Source of the DNA: Sialis fuliginosa
Taxonomy: Eukaryota > Arthropoda > Insecta > Megaloptera > Sialidae
Direction: 5' to 3'
Length of the DNA: 64,000 nt
Assembly: GCA_961205875.1 (NCBI GenBank)
Contig: OY540813.1
Span: forward strand, 14,541,001 to 14,605,000
Of this stretch, positions 12,030-24,861 are shown one piece after another. The notes beneath the pieces were generated by a model, which did no database searches, had not been told where the DNA came from, and was given only the letters and a program-made list of their open reading frames with translations. The position numbers and the translations under genes are program-made. How positions within the stretch are numbered: position 1 is the first letter of the stretch; each line of letters opens with the position of its first letter.

Positions 12030-13451
12030 CGGATCGAGGATGTTATTTCAAACCAAAAAATTCAAATAATTATGTATCCGTATGAGGGAGCTATAGCTCC
12101 TCAAAAATTATTAGTTTTAAATTAATATCTGGAGAACCCATTGCAGAACAGTTATGAAACATAAATAATAAATATCAACCATTAAATATTTAGTCCAAAA
12201 ATATATGGGGTACCAGGGCTCTTAAATTTTATCTTCTATTTTTTGTACTTTATTTACCCTACTGTGCTAAATAATTATTGGAGGATACTAAAAATCGATA
12301 ACCCTTAATAAATAAAAAGTCGATTATCAAATTTCATAACATTATCACAAATCGGTTCTCCAGATATTAATTAGAAAACTAATAATATTCTGGACACACA
12401 TTTTTATATAAGTTGTTTTTTGCTTAAAATAACATCTTCGATCTACTGTTAGTTTTTACACTTTTTTTAATTTATTTTTTACTTTTTCCTGCTTTTTTCC
12501 TTAATTAATATATTAGCATTATAATATTAATTTTAATTTCAGAAAAAAAACTAATGTTAATATTAGTACCTAACTGTAAAAAATATATTTAAAAAACTAA
12601 ATTGATTTGATGATGACATGTAAAATATATATCTTCGTTCGTAAGGCATTGTTTATTTATTATGTAGGTAATCTTATTTCCTGGAACTTATTTTCAAAGA
12701 AACTTTTTTATTCATTCTACAAAAATGATCATAAATTTTAAAATAGGATATTATCTATCGTTCTTTCCCTGTTACAAAAATTCAATAAGAACGTCAACAA
12801 TAATTGCATTTAAAGTCGAACAGGAACACATATTCAAAATTTTAAAACCAATTTCATTTCCAAAAGACATGCAATTTCCGCAATTATGTTTTCAAAAAAA
12901 GTTCCCAGTAAATAAAGTTACTCGAGTAAGTATCAATACAAACGAGTACGAAACAACTTAAAATGCATCATGTTTGCGTAATATTCGTTCATAATATAAC
13001 ATTATGCTTGTACAATGTACAATAGCTCATGAAGTTAAATTTCATTAAGTAAACTAATGTGTAAAACGTGCAGCAGTCAACGAGATCGTTTTTTATACAA
13101 TGAAATATTCAGCACATGCCTGTAAAGTCCGAATATATATTATTAACTCAAACATTATTAAATTAGGTCTCAAGATATTTTATTTTTTAAATGAAATGAA
13201 GCGATCTTGAAGATGTTGACTTATTCTAGATTCATTTTTATCTAACTATGCCAACTTCTAATTGTTATTAAATATTTAATAATATTCGATATTTATAGTA
13301 CCTATTTTACAATTTTAACTCACCTCTATCTCTGATTATAGCGGACGATTTTTAATATTTTCTTCCGTGTATTTACACTTCATGGTAATGTTGCTTGTAA
13401 GTAATAATTACTTATGTGTGACGTAAGTTATTAATATTAATTGTAAGTATA
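12030..13451. other. Non-coding stretch
   Basis: AT-rich with no exon-like structure. A 78-codon open frame at 12725-12961 has no recognisable motif and was not called. Confidence 0.6.
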
Positions 13452-14010
13452 TAAGGTACTGGCACCATTTATGGCCGCTAATAGAGTAAGTTTTAGTGTT
13501 TTTGCGATTGACGGGCTTCTTTTATGTAATTCCCATGTTACTAATAAAACAAGTAACTCTTTATTTAATCAATTTAATTAACAAAATCTGCAAATATAGT
13601 TTGTTTTTTAAATTACAACCTTTTATTTTGTTTATGTTTTTTCTCCAGTTATGGATAAAGTAAAACCAGTAATGAGCATGCAGTGATGGACACTTGCTAA
13701 TGATTACAAAATGATTATTACGACACACAAAAGATATAAAAGAAAGAATCGTCTTTGAAACAATGTAAAGCAGTTGTTATGATAATATAATAATTAATAA
13801 ATAAATTATACTAATAATTAGTTTAAATGTTCACCATTTTGACATCTATTGGTCGATTGTCATGAAATCACGCTGTAATATAGTTAAATGTATATAGATT
13901 AATATTCAGAAATGGTAGTAATCAAATATCAACAAATATTTCTAGTTCAGTATATTTAATTAAAAATAGCCATTACTGGGATCAAATCAAAGACTGGTGC
14001 CAGTAACTTA
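13452..14010. mobile_element. MITE family A, copy 3 (inverted)
   Basis: Reverse-complement orientation relative to the copies at 3293 and 5644. The ends TAAGGTACTGGCACCA and TGGTGCCAGTAACTTA are the best preserved of the three. Confidence 0.8.
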
Positions 14011-14719
14011 TGTAAATGTTACTAAATATAAATGAATTCCTATCTTTGTATTGACTATAACGAATCACCTCTATATGTAGGTTAAATTTAAATCCAACAT
14101 CCATTAGAGTTTTTGCAGTCATAAGTTCTTTGATTTCATAATTTTAGTCCATCGTTTTAAAACCCACGACGTGTAAGGGACGAGTAAGCCAATTTGATTG
14201 AAACCCTTCCATTTGCAGGACTCCCTTCGACAAATAGCAAATGGACTACACTTAAATATTTGCTATATAAATAGCGTTCTCTTTGAAAATAAATTATACT
14301 GCGAAAAGTTTACTATTGAATAAATTAGTTTCAAATAAACATATAAAATATAAATATGAGAACACATATTCCTCATTATTCATCCTCCCCTTTCTCATAA
14401 AAGTTTCTAACACATTATAATTTTTCAAGAATATTTTGTGATATTTAGAATATTTAATTTTTTATAACGAAATCTAAGAATTTTCATAGAAATTCATAAA
14501 AACTTTCTAATATTTTTTATGATTTTCTATAAAAAACTAACAATTTTTATGATTTTTTTTTCATACCTTCTCATCAATTTTTATAATAATTACATAATTT
14601 TTCAAGAAATTTGTTTCACCAGGGAACCAAATTCATATTTTCCAAATCAGCCATTATATTGTTATAAATTTATCAGTCTCAAAACGGAACATCGACAAAA
14701 AAACTATCTTCTCCATAGA

Positions 14720-14923
14720 CATAGAAACATGGACTGTGCATTCTGTATTGACATTATGTATTCAGTTCAGTTCACAAAAGTGGAGATAGAGATATAACCC
14801 AAACAATAATCTATCTTTTCCCACTCAAGTTTAAATAAACACAAATATAGATCCAAACTACGTTCTATCTTTATTTTTGTAAAGACTCGATTTTCGAATC
14901 AGATGCACAGTACATGCTCTATG
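14720..14923. mobile_element. MITE family C (CATAGANCATGNACTGTGCAT ends), copy 1
   Basis: About 200 bases, with left end CATAGAAACATGGACTGTGC and inverted right end GCACAGTACATGCTCTATG. The interior GAGATAGAGATATAACCCAA recurs near 45700. Confidence 0.7.
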
Positions 14924-15110
14924 TTTATGTTCTTCACTGATTATGTACTTCACGAATATGTTATGCAGGTACATATTATTACATATGTACCTCGGTTTAG
15001 TTTTTTAGTCAGTAAAAAATGTTGGTACTATATCTCTGGTAATAATTATCAGATCGAAGAAATGCGCCTTCTTGTTTTACATTTAATAATTTAATAATTT
15101 TAGAAGAGCC

Positions 15111-15142
15111 CTGAAGATGTCCACTGCAATATGTGACGAAAC
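15111..15142 (+). ncRNA. Hammerhead-ribozyme-like core, TE-derived
   Basis: CTGAAGA (matching the CUGANGA core) is followed by a possible stem II, GT(C)CAC with loop then GTGAC, and then GAAAC. The block to about 15235 resembles repeats seen in many animal genomes and linked to Penelope-like elements. Stems I and III were not established, so activity is unproven. Confidence 0.3.
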
Positions 15143-15239
15143 ATTGGCCGATAACACGACCAAATCGACGCGGCTTACACCCAGAAGCCAAGATCCATAT
15201 CAAGATCACCACGACTTGTATACCTGCATTTAATAATTT

Positions 15240-16960
15240 TATATTTTTATATAAAATATGCGTACAATTAACACGGTAATTGCACAAACAAAATTTTATT
15301 TTCCAAAAAGTATAATACTTACCAAATAAAGCACTGTAATAGCTAATAACAAAATAAAACAAAGCAGAATAAAATTCTTTGATATTGAATAAATCATATA
15401 ACCTAACCAAATCATACATTTCCAAGAAAGACGTACATACCTAAGTATGTAAAGTTCAAAGTATTATTAAATTCTAAAACTGTATACCTATATGTAGTAT
15501 CTATGTACGCCGTACGCAACCATCTAAATTCTAGTTTATACAATTTCTTCGTAACAAACCCCTTTAATAACGACGCAAGCCCACCCCGACGGGACCAAAC
15601 TACCCCGGACGTTTTCGCGCAAAGTGTGTTTTTGCAGTAACGCGATTGTCCCTGATACGCGGGGCCTGCCACGACTACACATGTTTTTGTGTTTTAATTG
15701 TTTGTGTTCAAGTCACATTCGCGCACCACGATAATATAATATATCACATACCGCTCACCCCAAAGCCCATAAAGCGTTCGCCGGTAAAGAGAATTAATTG
15801 CGGCATATTAAAAAAGAACACCGTTGTGCGCGATTGTCCAATTTATGAATCATATAAATTCACACGGTTCTTACAAACCAGTGTTTTTTAACGGACGAAT
15901 TATGATTGGGGAATATAAATCGTGCATATTTTTACACATTTAATAGTTTAATATTGTATTTACGAACATCGTACAATCGTGTGAAAAGAAATAGAGAATA
16001 CATTTTTAAGTTAGAAAAAAAAATATGGTCAAATTCCACTGATTGATAACTAAATTTTGATACCCCACACGTATTGGTATACAATTTGGGGGGGGGGGCT
16101 TTAAAACCCCTGCAGGCGCCATTATTGATTTAGAAAAAAATAAGAAAAAGGGTTAAATTTCACTGGTTTGGTTATATATTTTGACGTGCTACATGCCTTG
16201 GCTTAAAAAAATTTCTATATCTTTTATTACAGCGCTTCATTTTACATGTTTTATAAAAATTTCAAATTATATAATATATATATACCTATAATTAAATATT
16301 ATTATTATACATATACAAAATCAAACATCCCCGTGGGTAACTTGCAAAATTGCAAAAAAAAAAAATTATTTTTTATTAAACTGCGATTTTGTCACAAAAA
16401 TAAGTTTAATAACACAAAAATACCTCTAAATTCGGAAAGATGATAAAATTTCATTCAATTTTCATATCCTATAAGTAAAAAAGGGATCATATTTGACCTA
16501 TCGGCACTACTTTGAAAATGAGCAATTTTTTCGAAAAATTTAAGTGGTCCTTTAATTTTTTCCGTGAGTGTAGTTTACGAAATATTTTGCTTTGGCTGAA
16601 AGTGAGATTAATAATTAATATTTATATTTTACTAAATATTATCAAAAATATACACAATGATATAATATAATTTCTTGCATTATTCGCTATAAATAATAGC
16701 CCCTATTTGTGCGTCACTTTGTCATATATTATTTAATTTTAGTTTTAAGCGGATTCGCATTAAGAGGTGTTTTTTCGGTATCAACTACCCTCGAACCTCG
16801 GATAACAAGGACCCGTATAAAACAAGCTGTACAAACAGAAGCGTAGAACTGCATCCACAGCCCCCAGTAAGGATCGGTATTAGCGCCCCCTATATTCAGA
16901 AAAATAAGTAATTGTACTTTTTTATATCTTTTATAGGATGATTTTACCGCCCCTCTGAAC
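15240..16960. other. TE-like unclassified DNA
   Basis: It includes a GC-raised patch at 15580-15790, a G homopolymer at 16089, and a near duplication of the GGTTAAATTTCACTG/GGTCAAATTCCACTG sequence at 16025 and 16150. No gene was recognised. Confidence 0.5.
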
Positions 16961-17000
16961 TCTATGCCGCCGGTGGAGGTCGATTTCGTCAACTCCTTGT

Positions 17001-17052
17001 TATGCCTCTGTTACAAAGTACTTTATTGCTATGCCTCTGTTACAAAGTACTG
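17001..17052. repeat. Tandem duplication, period 29
   Basis: TATGCCTCTGTTACAAAGTA occurs twice, starting at 17001 and 17030. It sits in a TE-like region whose flanks (GAGGGGCGGT at 16950, CCGCCCTGGATCAC at 17223) resemble transposon ends. Confidence 0.7.
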
Positions 17053-17537
17053 TTTGTCCTACAATCATGAAAATCATAAAAAAAGAAAATACAAAAATAC
17101 AAGAAAAAAATTAAGAACCCACCGCTCCCGAAATACTTTTTTGCTTTTCCAAAAATGTGCTTTTGGTTTTTTGGCTTCAAAATTAAAAAAAAAAGTTTAA
17201 GTGGGAGGGGATAACTAACATCCGCCCTGGATCACAACGTTGTTTAGTTCGCCACTGTTCCAGAGTAATACTAATTTATTAATTAATTAAGAACTTCATA
17301 AAAAAATTATTGAAAAGAAGACAAAGAAGAACTTTCATTTTTACAATGTTGGTGTTTGTCATGTTGGTACTTCTTGAAATTGACATTTAAATTTAAAATG
17401 ATGTCAAACAAGATAACCTAACTAACCGTTAATTGCTATTTGAGCAATCTTTTGTAGTTTTATAATAACATGGTTAGTTAAAAATAGATGTTAATGAATA
17501 ATTTATATAATTCTTGTCTATTTAACAAGGAAAAAAA

Positions 17538-20500
17538 ATGGAAACTAAATATCGTGTACTAAAGAATAGTTTAGAAGATTTGGGATATTTTCAACCACTG
17601 ATGATAGAATCAATTCCTCTTGTTGATAAATTGTTATCAGATTTGATTCAAACCACAGATAGTCTTCGTTATTATAAAAAAGTTGCACAAAGTGCCTTAG
17701 AGGTATTCTGTCACAAATTATCTAGTAACCCTTGAAAATTAAATTTATTTTTAAATTAGGTAGGTACTCAAATTTTGTAAATTACAGGAAAAGAATACTT
17801 TTCAATTTGGTCTTGAGCCTTACAAATGTGATAATGCAAAACTGATGAAAGAATGTAATGATCTCCATATAAAATTATTAAAGTTACAAGAGCACGCAGA
17901 AGAATCTGAAAAAGGTATTATAATTATTTACTTCTGGTTATACCTACAAAGATCCTTTTTAACTTAAATATGTTTCCAGTTTTTCACAGACAATTAAAAA
18001 AGTTGGAAAAAGAGAATTCTGATCTAAAATCTAAGGTATGTGTTTTAGAGTGCGATTTATCAAAAAAAGGCGAAAAATTTAGAAAACCAGGTAATGCATC
18101 TTTATAACCTATAATAAATTATCTTTTACTTACCGAGTTATTTTTTAGCTATATCAAAAACCGCATTATATAATCCGCAAATACAAAGTGACAAATTAAA
18201 GAAAGAAATGTCAGTAATTTCACAGCAACGTATAGAAAAATTAACAAAGGATATAGATTATTATAAAAGTGAAAATGCAATCCAAACCGAAACTATACAA
18301 TCATATAAAAATCAGGTAATAAAAACAAGGTAGAACTATTTTCATAATTAATTAACTCTAATAATTGTTTAGTTAGCAAATCGAGAAAAAGAAATACAAA
18401 GGTTGGCACGAATGTTAGAAGGAGGTAGACCTACTGAAGCTATCAATGGTGATTGTTGTTATAAAGACATTGACACGCGTTTGTCAGGAGTTTCCGAACA
18501 AATTACAGTGATTGAACAAGAGAAACGTGAACTTCAAAATCAGTTAAAAGGTTTAAATTTGTATTCTAAGTATGAAATATAGTATACCTCTAAAATGCAG
18601 TGTATGAAATAAACTAATGAACATTATTAAATCTGGAACTACTTATATTACAAACACGGATACATTTCTAGTTATAATTTTTTATGAATACACTTTTCAT
18701 TTATTTTGATTTTACCTACTAATTTTTATTCAGTGTCTGTCGAAAAACAACATGAAGCTATGAAACGAGCATTACACCTAGCTGAACGCAACAAACAGCT
18801 TGAGAAAGAACTACGTGATATCGACCACATGGCTTTAGCCGTGGAAGCAGATTGTAACTCAACAGTAAAACAACACAGTGAAAAAATGAGAGAGGCAAAT
18901 ATGCATTTAGATGAAGCCAGAGCTCAAGTTTCTAGTTTACAACATCAGATATTATCCATGAAGAGATCAAAGCAAGAACTTGAAGCTGATTTAGATGCGG
19001 TGAAAAATGAAAAAAATCATTTGCAATCGGTTTTAGAAAGCACTAGAAATGAAAAGAAAAGATTAAATGATCGTATTAACCAATTTACAATAATCGGTAA
19101 GAAAAATAATTAATGAAATTTCATAGCATCCTCAGTAGTTTATTTTCAATATTATCATGGAAACCTGATGACAATATGATTTTCTTTAATTTTAATGAAA
19201 AAAATTTAAATATCTATTTTTATTTTTTATCTTAGAGCGAGACTTAAATTTAAAAATAGATGAACTAGTGCAGGATTCGGCGCAACAGAAAAAAAAGGTA
19301 CGTGAATTAGAACAACAACTTTTCAATCAACAAATAGATGGAAATTGTACATGTAAATCAGAGCGGACAAGAAAAAAATCATATGGTGAAAATTATGATA
19401 AGTATGATATAGCATCTGAAAAAGAAGGAACTGTAAGTATTATTTTATATTACTTTTTATACTTATGTGCATCAAATAGACAAAATTAATAATATTAATA
19501 ATAATATGTGAACACTTCACTTTTGAACATAATGTTGTAATTTGTATAAATAAACTTTTTTCTAGGAAGGAAGTAAAACAGAAAAATTAAAGTCAGAACG
19601 GGATTATTATTACAGGGAATATCAAAAACTAAGAGACCAACTAAGCAATTTACCTGAACAACCTGATAGTGTAAGTTATTGCAATATTTATATCAAAAAT
19701 AGGTTATTTAAATAAAAGTTGTAGATTTTAGAAATACGGCGTAAATTGAATGAAAAGGAACAAGCATTAGCATCTCTTCAACAAGAAAACCGAGATATTG
19801 TACGAGAAAAGCATAACTTGATAGCTCGTTTAGAAAGTATAGAAGAACGTAATAGATGGTCAGGTACAATGTCTGGTGAAAATGATGGATTATCTATCAA
19901 AGTATGGTATTATAAAAATACTCAATAACTTACATATATTAACTATCTTTAAAATATTTATTTCAGACAATAATCAAACGAATTGAACGAGAAAGAGATA
20001 TTGCAAAGTCAGATGTTACAAGATTAGAAGATGAACTCAATGCTGTTCGAGAACGATTAAAAGTAAATATTTCAATATTATTAAAATACATGTTGAGAAA
20101 TCAAAGCATTAATTCTAAAAAATAAAAGAGTTGATAATATTTGTGTTTTTATAAAACTAAATATTGAACATTTTATTTTATTTTCTGAATAATACTTCAC
20201 AATCAAATTTCTCTTTGAAATTTACTCAGATTAAAGGGGGCAATATTAAGATATTTTATGTGGGTGTTTTTTTTCAATGGTAACTGATTTTTGAATTTAA
20301 GAGATGGTGATTTTGGATAGGAATTAAGGTACATTTTACGCTAATAAAAATTTATATTCAACACAATAAAAAGTTGCACCTTTTTTGCTTTAATTACCAT
20401 GTACTAGGGTTGCCACCTATTGCAGATTGACTAATTGGGTTGTCCGTGAAATTAACAAAAAGTATATTACCTATTTAGATAAATGTTCTTAGTTTCAATT

Positions 20501-23500
20501 TTTGTATGAGTGTTTGAAAATATTGTTTTTTATGCATAGGTATGTGAAAATGTTCTCAGGACTAAAAATATGTAAACACAAGAACAATGTAATTTGAATA
20601 GACAGAAAAAGTAAATCAAGCAGGAAAAATACAAAACTTGAAATTTTATTTTAAAAAATGGTAACATTTTGAATTTCTAGTTCCAGCTGTTATACCACTA
20701 TGATTTTGTATGTTGAACAATTGTTTCTTTCTAGAAATTAAAGAAAAATATATCAATACTTGCATTTCCAACATTTCAAGGTTTGTATTTTTCCTGAAGG
20801 CCCGTCCCAGAATGAATATTTCAAAAGGTGGCAATCCTAATGAACCAACTGATAAATAAAATAATTTTTTAAATAATATTAATTTTCAGATAGCAACTGC
20901 AACACAGCTTTCAGAACATTCAAGATTAGAAAGAGCTTTATATGAAAGTGAAGATCGCGTGAGACAACTTGAAAATGAGAGACGTGACTTAATGATATCT
21001 CAAGGCTCACGGAGAGCAACACTGAGTACATTGGAAGAACAAATGGAATCGCTAAAAAAACAACTGAATGTCTCACAAACAGATTTATCTCAACAACGTG
21101 CTCTTAATAATCAGCTAAAGTAAATTTTTCAGTTTATAAATTTTTTATATTCGTTAATAAATTTTTTCTTTTAATAATTATGTTTCATTGTGATAAAAAA
21201 TGTATTACTTATCAAAGAACCCACTTTCTTATGGAAAATTGTTTTATATGGAATATGATTAAAACTATTTAAAGCATATTTGTTATTTCCATCTTTTTGG
21301 AATTTTTTAGGAAGAAACAACTCATTTCTTTGTTTTGCATAAATTACAAAATACTAAAAAAAGTTAGTCAATTTCACCGAGAACAATTTCCCATGAGATA
21401 AGTGCAGGGTTCTTTCAAAACAATTATGACAATTCAATTATAGTTGTAAAAAATATTAAATAGTTCCAATAAATATTTAGTTATCGTAATTTATATTTCT
21501 GTTTAGAACTTTACAAGAACAAACAGATAGAGCTTTAGCAAATGCTCAAGGACAACTAAAGCAAGCCGAACGAGAAATCAGAAATTCACAGGATCATATA
21601 AAAACTCTTGAAAGAGAAAAAGATAGCCTACAACAAGATACATTATCATCAAGAAAAGATATGGCTGTTCTCCGTGGCAGTTTAGCACAGATTGATCAAG
21701 AAAAAGATTCACTTTTAGTATGTTTTTATTTTCTAATATATAATTTAAATTGCTGTTTCTTCATTTATATTTTTTAGATGAATCTTGATGAAAAAACAGA
21801 AAAAGTTGTGTCTTTGGAAGATCAGTTGAAGTTTAAAGATTCAAGAATTGCTTCATTGGAAATACAGCTGACGGAACTAAAGAAAAAAGTAGAGTAAGTA
21901 TTCAGAAAATTATGTATTTTACTTTTGTAAATTACAACACATCTAGTATTCTATGATATGAACAGGTTCATATCATGAAGTGATTATTCACATCAACACA
22001 AAATGAAAAATTCCAGTGTAAAAAATACATTTCTACAAACATCAATATTTAAATTGTAATATGCATGCGCATATATGTTTCTGCCGTACTTATATTCGAT
22101 ATTATTGGACAAGATTAATGTAACTTTTACCAACAATTTTTGAAGGTACAAATGTCAAAACTTTGTGTTTTAGGATTGCAGTAGATGAAATAGCTACGAA
22201 AGAAATTTCTTTAAGGAACTGTTGTGCTGAAAATGAAAGACTGTCACGTGAATTAAATTTACTTAAAGCAACCAAGGAAGATATTGTAGCAGAAAACAGG
22301 TAAGAAAATAGATGAAGATAATTTTATTCTCATATAATAATTAAATATTTCAAAATTTTTTTTAGGAGACTTCAAACTGAGTTATCGTTACAAAGTTCTC
22401 AAGCTCAAGCTAATAGCCAAAATCTACTTTCAGCAAGAAGAGAAGCAGATGATCTTAAACGCCAGCTTCAAGATTATGTTGAGAAAGTTAAACGTGTGGA
22501 AGACTTACTCGAACAAAAAGTAAATTGGTGTTTTAATCTATTTAACTATAATTTAATAACGATGTTCTTAAAATAATTTTAGGAAGCTGAAAGAGCTCAG
22601 ATGCTTGACAATTTCCGTACTTTAAGTCAAGAAGCTGTAGTACTCGAATCGAATAACCATTCACTTGAAAACGTAGCAACTGAAAAGAGTATACAACTAC
22701 GTTTAACTGAAGAGAAAGTAATGGATTTGAATGAAAATTTAATTGCAAAAGATTCTATGATTCGTGAATATGAAAAAGAGGTGATGGAATTTTCTTTATT
22801 ATTTTGGTGTTCCAAATTAATGTAACATGAAATAACATATTTTGTAGATAGCAAATTTGACAGCAAAAGTAGCAGCTCTAGAAGGTCAAGTAAAAGAAGC
22901 AAGAGAAGAGACTCGTCAAACCCAAGATGAATTAAATAATATCAAAGATGTTTGTAAAAAATTAGATAATCAAAAAGAAACACTTCTAAGAGATTCTAGT
23001 GAACGAGATACACGCAAGCTTAAGGTAAAACATTGTTTATATTTTTAGATTTACAATTTTTGACAATTACATATAGTCACATATATTCATACTTTAGGGC
23101 AGTGTTAGATAATTGGTTCACTTTATTTCTCTGAATGCCAAAATTTTTCTCAAAAAAATACATAAGACTCGATTTTGTATTATTTCAGTTTGTGATATTT
23201 TCAAAGATTCATAAAGTTCCACATTTGCTTGTTGTACATGGTTCAATTTATACTCTAAGTTTGTTTATACATACATTTTGAATGTTTTACTAATTGATAA
23301 TAACATTTCAGTTTTCGTTCAGTATATGTTATGTTTTTCAAGAAATGGACTGGGTGTAACATAAATATTAATATGGTTGAGGTGTTTTGTAGTTTGACTA
23401 TTCACCATTAAAAATCTTAATTTATTGAGTAGCCAGTTAATTATTACAATATTTTAATTTTTAAAGATTGAACAAGATTTAAATCAAGTACAGCAAGATC

Positions 23501-23919
23501 ACGATTCACTCAGAACGGATTATAGAAAAGCACGAAGCAGTATTGGAACTTTAGAAGAACTATTGGCAACCTCTAGACAAGAAACTATCGATCAAAAGCT
23601 ACGAAATCAAGAACTTATGAACGATATACAGAATTTACGTTCGAAAATAGACGAATTTCAACTAAAAATGTAAGTTTTTTATCTTCAATTTTTTTCTAAA
23701 TTTTTTGCATGCGGTGATATGTTTATTTAATGATAGATAGATCAGTGGAAATACCTATGGAAACATAATTTTTATTTTAGTGAACTAGAATCAGAAAAAA
23801 CAGAACATTATCAAAAAATGGTGTCCGATTATCAGGTAAAAGTAGGAGTTCTACAAGATGAACTAGATCGTGTCAGCAGACACCAACTAGAAGACTTGAG
23901 ATGTTATCCATCTTTATAA
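17538..23919 (+). CDS. Cep135: CEP135-like centriolar coiled-coil protein, 19 exons
   Basis: Exons: 17538-17702, 17788-17914, 17980-18090, 18149-18315, 18373-18550, 18734-19096, 19236-19432, 19566-19670, 19725-19901, 19967-20062, 20890-21119, 21507-21717, 21778-21893, 22174-22299, 22366-22519, 22583-22780, 22848-23024, 23467-23669, 23781-23919. Every join is GT-AG and keeps phase, giving 1,079 residues against about 1,140 in human CEP135. CEP135 is a rod-like dimer linking the cartwheel spokes to centriolar microtubules. The N-terminus (LVDKLLSDLIQTTDSLR, residues 29-45) matches the family N-terminus, followed by FGLEPYK in exon 2, REKEIQRLARMLEGGR at 194-209, a DNFRTLSQEA segment near 850-859, and VCKKLD near 942. 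The rest is heptad-rich coiled coil. The start codon is the first ATG of the conserved N-terminus, in an A-rich context. The exon-9 acceptor is at 19723-19724; the next AG downstream would bring a stop into frame. TSGA10 is a related alternative, but the N-terminus favours CEP135. Confidence 0.9.
20405..20839. mobile_element. MITE with TAGGGTTGCCACCT ends in a Cep135 intron
   Basis: About 435 bases with ends TAGGGTTGCCACCTATTG and the inverted CAAAAGGTGGCAATCCTA variant, 13 of 14 terminal bases matching. It lies within the intron 20063-20889 of Cep135. A TA target duplication is possible. No coding capacity. Confidence 0.65.
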
Positions 23920-24174
23920 TTAGTTTAGATTAAGCAAACAAATAGATTTTGAATTAATATAAATCAAATGCAAGACTATTTTAGATTAAAATGCAAACAT
24001 TCCATTTTGTGACAAGAATTGTAGATTATAAGATATTTTTAAATAATTTTTGTGTACATTAATATTATAACTTCATTGATGTGTTCACCAACCAATTATA
24101 TGGGTATATAGTAAGGCAGGGAAAAATTATACACAATTTTATCTGATTATAAACAGAAATAGAAAATTTATTTT

Positions 24175-24180
24175 AATAAA
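24175..24180 (+). promoter_or_regulatory. Candidate poly(A) signal AATAAA after Cep135 exon 19
   Basis: AATAAA lies about 255 bases after the stop codon at 23917-23919, in AT-rich DNA. It would end the short Cep135 isoform before the alternative exon at 24862. The assignment rests on position only; AATAAA is common in DNA of this composition. Confidence 0.45.
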
Positions 24181-24402
24181 TAAAAAAGTAAAAATAAAAT
24201 ATTTAATAATGGGATTTTCTGATTTATAAATCAACAGGTAGAATCTTTTGGCTAAAATCAAATCATGAAAATATACAAGAGTTTTAAGAATTAGTGACAA
24301 AATGATCGTCAAATAGTTGAAAATTTAATAAAATATAATATGCTGCTTTAAAAACACATGAATAAACATGAATCTCTTATTGATGACTCTCTTCAGTATA
24401 GT

Positions 24403-24545
24403 GCAGGACTGGGCAACCTTTTGTATAACACGGTCCAGAATAAGATTTTTATTTGTGTCAATAGTATATGTAGTGGGACCACAAAATTTTATATAATGTA
24501 TTATGGTTCATTGCCATATTTTAAATTATAGTGTGCCTTAGCAAA
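24403..24545. mobile_element. hAT-like terminus between Cep135 alternative exons
   Basis: CAGGACTGGGCAACCTTTTG is a typical hAT-like end. The opposite end is not clear. It lies between the exon ending 23919 and the exon starting 24862. Confidence 0.4.
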
Positions 24546-24861
24546 TTATTTATAATATATATAATATGTACTTAGTGATACATTTGATATAATATTTATT
24601 GTATTGCACACCCCAAGTATAGCTTGGAAAGTGTGTTCTATTATCTTCCTATTTATAATTTATTATTATTTTATTATTCAAAAATTCATCACTTTAATTC
24701 TATCTAATAGGACACAAAAATTATAATTTAACTCGAGCAGATGTAATAAATAGTTGTATAAATATAGGATAATTAAAATAGGCTTTTATTATTTGATTCC
24801 AATTTAATCTCCTATGAATTCCACTTTTAATATTTGAACCTTACCTCACTTCCCGTTTTAG

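Noticed and set aside
12725-12961. 78-codon plus-strand frame
   Set aside because: No motif, splice partner or codon signal; AT-rich frames of this length are expected by chance.
15009-15425. 138-codon minus-strand frame taken as one gene
   Set aside because: Half of it is antisense to the hammerhead-like repeat block at 15110-15235. Only the part before the donor at 15323 was kept, as a weak exon candidate.
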